Source: Branchiostoma floridae (lineage: Eukaryota > Chordata > Leptocardii > Amphioxiformes > Branchiostomatidae). Taken from it: a DNA stretch of 64,000 nucleotides. The notes beneath the pieces were generated by a model. It had not been told where the DNA came from, did no database searches, and saw only the letters and a program-made list of their open reading frames with translations. The position numbers were made by a program, and so were the translations under genes. This document shows positions 57,744-64,000 of this stretch, one piece after another. How positions within the stretch are numbered: position 1 is the first letter of the stretch; each line of letters starts with the position of its first letter. The stretch covers positions 8,398,251 through 8,462,250 of the forward strand of contig NC_049989.1 in the NCBI RefSeq assembly GCF_000003815.2, given 5' to 3'.

Positions 57744-60700
57744 TTAGAGCCAGGAGAGGAAGCCACTGTTGCGTGAGCTCCTGGCCCCGGAGGTGTCGTC
57801 CCTGTTCGTGTCGTTCCAGTTCTTGATAAAATCATCGATGACGGTCTCCAGGTCCCCTGGTGTGACGTATGACGAAAACCTGCACATGCACAGTGAAAAG
57901 TCATTGATATTAAGAATACAGACTCTTTGCTAATCTTCTTTAAATTTCTTGAAGTTTTTCAGAAGACACCTGTCAAATAACAATGATACATTCCTTGAAT
58001 AAAGTCATTTAAAGATGGATGGCCAAACATTGCTCCTAATTCCGCTTGATGCCGATGTGATTATTCATTTTTTAAAGGAAAAACACGTGACTCTTGATAC
58101 CTGAACTGCTTACTTAAGCATATTTATACCAATAGCCTACTCTTTGACGTCATGATTATTGCAATTTGAATCCAGGTGACCATGTTGGAGTACAGCATGT
58201 TGACATGTGTGGCAGACGTACAATATACTCCAACATGGCGCAAATGACATGAAAAAAGCCTGTATATATCATGATATGATTCTAGATATGGCGGTGTCAC
58301 ACCACTCACTCCGCGTACTGTGTTCCCTTGTTAGGATACCGATAACGTTCCTTGACAGGTCCTTTACCTCTTAACAGCTTTTCCTGCAGGGTCGACTAGA
58401 AACTTCTCGAAGTTCCAACGGATGTCGGTGTTTTTGATAGGATCCCAGTACAGCCTGTGCTTGCTGACAAAAACGTCATAGATGGCAGGGCAGCAGCTCT
58501 GGTGACGTAATAGAATTCGGTGTTGAAAATTAATGACGTGATAGAATTCGGTGTTGAAAATTGATGACGTGATAGAATTCGATGTTGAAGGTGACACAAC
58601 AAAGCTGTTGTTGTTTTTGTGTGCAAAAAAAAATGGAATTTACGTGTAAGGAATATATGGACATCTCCAATAAATTGTTGACTGCAGGACAAAGTGCAAA
58701 CGAGTAGAAAGGCCCAATAAAAATTTCCAACTTCTTGTGATCAAGTGACATGCCAAAAATGCAAATGCATACTAAAGGAAGACTAACTAGTCATACTATG
58801 ACTAGTCATGAAATTGGGAGAGAGTGGAGATTAAACATTAGCTAGTATGTTGACTCCTCCCAGACCTTACATTGGGTGTTTTTCATGCACCACCCCCCCC
58901 ACACCCCCAGAAACCCACCTTCATATAGGTGTAGAAGGCCTGCTCGTTCGCCCCGTTACAGTCTGCCTTCTGGAACATCGGGAAGTTTGGGACGTAGCCG
59001 TTCCCTGGATTGACGTGCCTGTCGTGAAGGTAATAATTGACATGTGTAACAACACCATGTCATGTCTAGATATTACGGTATAGAAACGGGAAATACCATT
59101 GAAGTAACGCTACCTAGTCTTTACCTACATAGTGACTTGGATCGCGTGCTGTTCCCTAGCCGGCTATATTCCTCTGGCCGGCTTACTCCTCTATTTGTTC
59201 CATTTCTACGATTTTCCTGCGACCCGGAGTCTGGTAGAGACTAGACGCTTCCGACAAAAGATGTAATTAAGTCCCAAGTTAACCTTGACCTCCATCTTTT
59301 CAAGTGCTCAACACTTGTCAAATATCATCGCAATTCATCCATTGCTTCTCAATGTATGCTGGCCGAAGTAGGTAGAAAACAGAATGAGAACTCTAGGCAT
59401 CTCTGAACACAATGAATGATTGCCTTTATTATACGTTAGTACAGGCAAACAAATGTAAAGTGTTCTTAATAAAGTACACAGAGCAATAGATCTTTTCATA
59501 ATAACCTGACGCATGGGTTTTAAAACTACTCTTTAAATACGTTCGGCTTTTTCTCGTCTCTTTGACATTTTAACAAAGAATGGTCAAAATGCAGAAGAAA
59601 AATGAATTTTTCATAGATACAAAATTCAAGATTTTAAACTTTGTTATGATATGATCAAAACGAATAGCTCTATCGTTACCGTACAAACTACAATAAAGTG
59701 GGCCTCGTCTTCTACCTTATTAAAGTTGCAGAATAGATTTGACAGTAAACTCTAAAATGAAGTTTAATATCAATCTTTGACAGTCACTTTATTTTTGGAA
59801 TTATTTCGTTGAACCAGCCTACTGTAGTCTGACTACCTATATACACGTATGTAGCTATCGCGGTCACCAGGCTTTGCATGAATACAGTGTTTATTGTTGT
59901 TCTTTTGCAAACGATATGTCTGGTGCTTTGAAAGGTTCACTTTAAGTCCAGACTTTTCCCATCATTCCAAACGGGGGGTGGGGGGATGGGGTGCTGTGCA
60001 GATCGCAACATGGTACGACATGAATTATGGGGTCTTATCAACATATGTGTTTACTTGCGATGTTTATGACCCAATTCTTTCCAAAAGGTGTCGTTTTTCA
60101 TTGTGACATAACGTAAGAGGTCAACCTTGAATTCTTCAACTTTGGATCCAATCCAAATGAGCTATGGCTTGGCCGTGAAACTTTTACAAAGTACAGCATA
60201 CAGACAATGCCGCTAGTTTGCGAGACCCACTGTGAGTTGGGCTAGTCTCACAGCCAACCAGCTGTCAAACTACGGCCTACTGCATATATGGGATCGGAGA
60301 TATGTTAACGTTCTTCTAACGATAGATGAATTATTTCAAAATTTTGAATGAAAAAAACCACACATGTATTCTCATCTGGGACTGTAGAAAGACTAAACAG
60401 CAGGAGTAGATTTGTATAAGTCGTCTCGAAAGTTAATAATTAGTCAACTGGCGACTGTTCTAACGATCGCGATCAAACACCATCGGTCATTTTGGAGACT
60501 CCCAAAGTCGCTTGCTGTACTACAAAAAAAAGGGATCGAGAAATGGTACATATATCAAAATAAACTGGGTTTTGAGCAAAACTTAGAGCGTACTGGCCTA
60601 ATGAGAAGCATTGCTGATGTTAAGGTCCTTCTGGTCAACTCGGTTTCCTGAAAAGCTGTTCAACAGACTCTCGTTAAATCCAACTTCGTTTGTCCAAACA

Positions 60701-61305
60701 AAAGTTCGCGTTAAAACAAATATGGAAGGGGTACAGAACCACATGTTTACCTGTCTAAATCTATTAGGAAACACAATGCTGCACATCATTCAAATTCACA
60801 CTGCTAATGTAATACACAGTAACCATGACTCTTCGTGCGTCAAAGGATTGTGTTTTTATCGGGAACTTGGAACCGACCAAACAAGGCAAAGGTCTGAAGA
60901 AAAGCAAACAAAGATAACGCCTATTACATAATTCTGTACTCACTTGACACAGTCTAAGATCTTGCTGTTCGGTGCAGGCTCTTGTAAACCGAAGTTGTTG
61001 GTGGGGAAACCCAGGATTTCAAAACGGTGACCGTTGTCGGTCACCATCTTGTCTCTTAGTGCATTCAGGCCGGGGTACTGCTCGTTGAACCCTCAGAAGG
61101 TGGCCACATTGACCACCAGCAGGGTTGTACCGCTGTACTCGGCGAAACTGACGTTACGGGACCCATCCAGAAGCATGGCGTGATGGTTGTGGAAGGACCC
61201 GTGCTGGGGGGTACAGGTACACTCTTCTGTTACCTTCTGGGCTAAGCCGGGGCCCAGAAAGCCCAGACAGAGCAGGGAGGCCAGAAGGCCCGAGGAGAGC
61301 GCCAT
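57744..61305 (-). CDS. GPX3-like: Secreted GPX3-like glutathione peroxidase, selenoprotein (4 exons)
   Basis: Reduces peroxides with thiols, extracellular by its signal peptide (residues 1-23, LLASLLCLGFLGPG). Exons on the minus strand: 60944-61305, 58919-59018, 58368-58498 and 57744-57879, giving 242 residues when the in-frame TGA at codon 71 (61093-61095) is read as selenocysteine. NVATF precedes it and GFNEQYPGLNAL follows, the usual GPX context. Other family motifs: GYVPNFPMFQKADCNG, RWNFEKFLV (Trp-Asn of the catalytic tetrad). The loop that normally reads FPCNQFG is FPTNNFG, so the catalytic Gln seems to be Asn. Length and the long C-terminus match GPX3/5/6 rather than GPX4. A candidate SECIS lies in the 3' UTR. 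Confidence 0.92.
58503..58591. repeat. 31-bp minisatellite next to GPX exon 3
   Basis: Three copies of TGACGTGATAGAATTCGGTG plus TTGAAAATTGA. The array abuts the acceptor of exon 3 on the minus strand, taking the place of a long polypyrimidine tract. Confidence 0.9.
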
Positions 61306-62348
61306 CCTAGCACCCGCTCACTCCCCTGTAAGTGGACGCTATGTGGGTGTGTTCCAATCCAAGGCTGAAAGGTTCACACATGCGCAGTAAGCGTACATGA
61401 TGTAGCAAAAATCATGTTGACCCAATTGCTTTGGGGTCTGGATACGTGACCTTGTAGTATGATTGACCTCTGGGCGGGACAGAGTTCAGGCCACCTTTGA
61501 CCAGTAGTTTGTCATGTCACAAGTCTGCACAGCCACATGTATGAAACAGGACAAACACTACAGATCGCAATTTGACGTTTGGAGCTTTGAAAGTGGCAGT
61601 TGATAGGAAAATACACAGAAGAAAGTTGTTTAATGTAAATAAATGTTAAAGTACAAAATCCACCGCAGCGGGGGAGCTAATGCGTATGATCTGTGTATCC
61701 TCACCAAATTAAAGATTGTACCAACTTGCCCACTCAGTTGCATCCGTTAAGATCCACATTTGAAAACAAAACAAAACAAGATCACATCAATAAAGGCAGT
61801 AATCGTTTATACAAATGTATTGGCCAAATAAGCCATTTTATGCGTTTCTTATCCTCGTACATCAAAGACCATCTCCACCAAAACTCACCACTTTGAAGTT
61901 TGTCAAGAAAAAATGATTTTGGCTTGCCTCCCATCAAGGGCTGATCACTGCGCCTGCTCCAAGTGACGTCAGCTCCGATGTCGAGGTCACGTGGATACAG
62001 TGACTGATAAGCTGTGCGGGACACTGTGCGGGTCCGAGTTTTAAGTGGCTGTTCCATCTGACTTGCGCGGTTTGTAAAACCAGGTAATGTCAAATTGTTC
62101 AAGGCTTTACACCAATCATAATTTGTGAAATTCTTTGACTTCTCTGTCTAACTTTGACCAATAGTACGGGGGCACCTTATGTTATGTCAGTAAATTTTGT
62201 TGGTCCTAACAAATTAAGTTGTGAAATAGATGCAGAATATACATTCACCCGAAAGTGTAAAGATTACCGAAACTGACAAAGTTTCAGTTGCAAAGTCCAC
62301 CGCGCTGTTGCGTTTAATGACTTATATACATTGTTTTATTGCTTTTAG
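61306..62348. other. Divergent spacer between GPX and the KCTD-type gene
   Basis: No coding exon recognised. Contains a CRE and an E-box (61964-61993). GPX starts leftward and the BTB gene rightward, so both promoters are probably here. Confidence 0.55.
61964..61993. promoter_or_regulatory. CRE plus E-box
   Basis: Perfect palindromic CRE TGACGTCA at 61964-61971 and CACGTG at 61988-61993. They lie about 0.4 kb before the BTB gene ATG and 0.7 kb from the GPX ATG. Confidence 0.5.
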
Positions 62349-62769
62349 GTTCTAAATTTGTTCAAGCAAATACACCGATGAAAGGAAAGATGAGTAGTAA
62401 CGATATCGTGCATCTAATCGTCGGCGGTCACATCTACACCACGACCAGATCCACTCTCGCCCGCTACGGTCCGTCCGAATTAAGCACCATGGTGCCCCAA
62501 GCACCTTTGAGAGGCCGAGGGAGGGCACAAGGAAGCTCTGCCGCCTTGCGGGACGACCAGAGGCGTTACTTTATAGATCGGGACGGGACGGTCTTCAGAC
62601 ACGTGCTGAACTTCCTCCGCATCGGCGAGCTGGTCCTGCCTGACGAATTCAGAGAGTACGATCTGCTGGAGAAGGAGGCTGAGTACTACGGATCCAGGAG
62701 CTGATCGAAGCTCTCCGGAAAAAGTTGGGCAAGCAAGACGAGCATTACGGTTATGATGACTGGGATTAG
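62349..62769 (+). pseudogene. Small KCTD-type BTB gene with 1-nt frameshift
   Basis: The exon follows an acceptor at 62347-62348 (CTTTTAG); ATGs at 62378 and 62390. The T1-type BTB domain reads IVHLIVGGHIYTTTRSTLAR, then RRYFIDRDGTVFRHVLNFLR, then LVLPDEFREYDLLEKEAEYY. After GG at 62690-62691 one base is missing. The current frame stops at 62704, while the shifted frame continues IQELIEALRKK to TAG 62767-62769, exactly as KCTD BTB domains do. An Arg/Gly-rich insertion (about 15 residues) sits between the STL and RYF strands. The full product would be about 130 aa, BTB only. Could be a sequence error, an allele or a decaying paralogue. Confidence 0.7.
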
Positions 62770-64000
62770 TTGAACTTTACTTCCAATCCAAATTTCAATA
62801 TCCAAGTTTGCCATTGGACCTTATACCTAGCCGCTAGCTTGCTTGGTGATCAGTATTTGTTGTATCTAAATCGACGTCTTTTATGCGTTTCCATATACTT
62901 AAATTTCCCGGGGTCGGTATGTTTAAAAAATGTCTGGCTTGGTATGTTTAAAAATGCCTGGTTTTAAAAGGATGTAGACAAAATTCTTCGCAAATTTACC
63001 ATATACTTGAGATTCATTCAGGGCATCTAGATCTGAAACAGATAACTACACTCATCAGCCGTTGCGTTAGATATACATACACATACATGATTATAACAGT
63101 TGACGCTAGCATAAAAGAAGATAAAATGGGGACTTGATAAAAAGATATAAGGAAAAGAATCTTTAAACATAAAGGCCATCGTAGCTACGTGACAGTCCTG
63201 CTTTGAAAGTTCGAATTGAAGGATAGCAATTTAGTTCTCAACGATGAGAACTGCTATGCTAAGTGAGACTGTATTTATGAAAGACATCATAACTTATAAA
63301 TTGGATATATATATGAAAGCGTAGCATAGCTGATAATACTATGATATTCGTACATATATATTGTGTAATTAATCGTTTGACGTTATGAGAAATTACCTAA
63401 CGAATGTTGTTTGTTCTTGCGAGAATTCGATATGCTTTCCAATGGCAAGGAAGCTAACATCCAGGTTTCTCATCTCCTTCTAGCATATGTTTAATATATT
63501 AACGTTATATATTGTCAATAATTTTGGTATTCTGGTATGCCTAGGGATCAGAAGATAGTAATGAAAATATATGTGTATGCTTTTATGAACAACAATGCAC
63601 ATAATGTACCATTAAGGTAGGTTCCTCTTGAAACGACTTTGACATACAACTATACTTTTTTTTTACCAAATGACCGTCTGACCTAGCCTGATTAAATCTC
63701 GCTTATAGCAGCCCGCCAAACATCCGCCGGCCCTCCGCGGGAGGGGCCAGTTACAGCCCTGGACAGCGGAGTTTGTGTTACACAGACTACGTCTGACCGA
63801 ATGACCGTACCCTGAGCACGACGTCATCACGTAGCTTTACTTCCTCTACTTAAGCGCTATGGTTTAGACATCAGTTATCTTGGAGAGGCCGAACGTGAGG
63901 AGCAACATTTCTGTTTTCAAACGTATTCATCTTCCTGTTTCAGGTATTGTCTAATTTTTATGTTACTGGGTGATTTTTACTAAATTTGCTTTCCTAACTT
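62770..64000. other. Right flank, no gene recognised
   Basis: A/T-rich. From 63840 a possible leader exon ends TTCCTGTTTCAG|GTATTG at about 63943, preceded by a GC-richer segment (63710-63790). It could be a 5' UTR of a gene beyond the window. Weak evidence. Confidence 0.35.

Noticed and set aside
61093-61095. GPX as a pseudogene because of the TGA
   Set aside because: The codon is at the selenocysteine position and the frame continues with full conservation.
1-64000. CRISPR array, bacterial operon or prophage
   Set aside because: Genes are spliced and animal-like; tandem repeats lack spacer structure.

Overview
This window looks like chromosomal DNA of an invertebrate chordate, most probably a lancelet (Branchiostoma-type). 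Coding exons are short, joined by GT-AG introns, and embedded in a dense field of small palindromic DNA transposons (MITEs), minisatellites and LINE debris. The gene set is animal and deuterostome-like. Exon models below were made by eye: every splice junction was chosen so that GT/AG, phase and family similarity agree, but no alignment was run.

Layout. 916-15460 (+): a complete 15-exon SGLT-type sodium/glucose cotransporter (SLC5 family, about 665 aa). Its second intron (1746-9291) holds an old LINE on the minus strand that appears to be split by a Polinton/Maverick (adintovirus-type) DNA element at about 2218-8980. That element keeps an acidic spliced gene on the minus strand, a repeat-built regulatory block, a spliced gene ending in what looks like the N-terminal zinc-finger part of a protein-primed DNA polymerase B, a tandem PC4 (p15) domain gene with a frameshift, a truncated and twice-frameshifted integrase-chromodomain gene, and two intact ORFs resembling virion structural proteins. 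The polymerase core, packaging ATPase, protease and major capsid gene were not found, so it is an internally deleted copy. 16681-20045 (-): a single-pass membrane NHL-repeat protein with one frameshift and one in-frame TAG. 21784-24975 (-): a KCTD7/KCTD14-like BTB protein. 26478-31279 (+): MMAB, the mitochondrial cobalamin adenosyltransferase, with three foldback elements in its first and third introns and a fourth element that begins exactly at its stop codon. 31280-40033: gene-free, with several MITEs. 40574-55176 (+): SBSPON (somatomedin-B plus thrombospondin type 1), with a 10.6-kb first intron. 57744-61305 (-): a secreted GPX3-like glutathione peroxidase with an in-frame TGA selenocysteine codon and a candidate SECIS in the 3' UTR. 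62349-62769 (+): a small KCTD-type BTB gene with a 1-nt frameshift. 62770-64000: no coding sequence recognised.

The host genes are unrelated neighbours and not a pathway. The most unusual part is the Polinton-like element. It carries a compact divergent regulatory region (three 149-bp-period repeats with ZNF143/THAP11-like, E-box, CCAAT and octamer-like motifs) and two TATAAAAG promoters. Its structural-type ORFs are intact while its replication and integration genes are broken.
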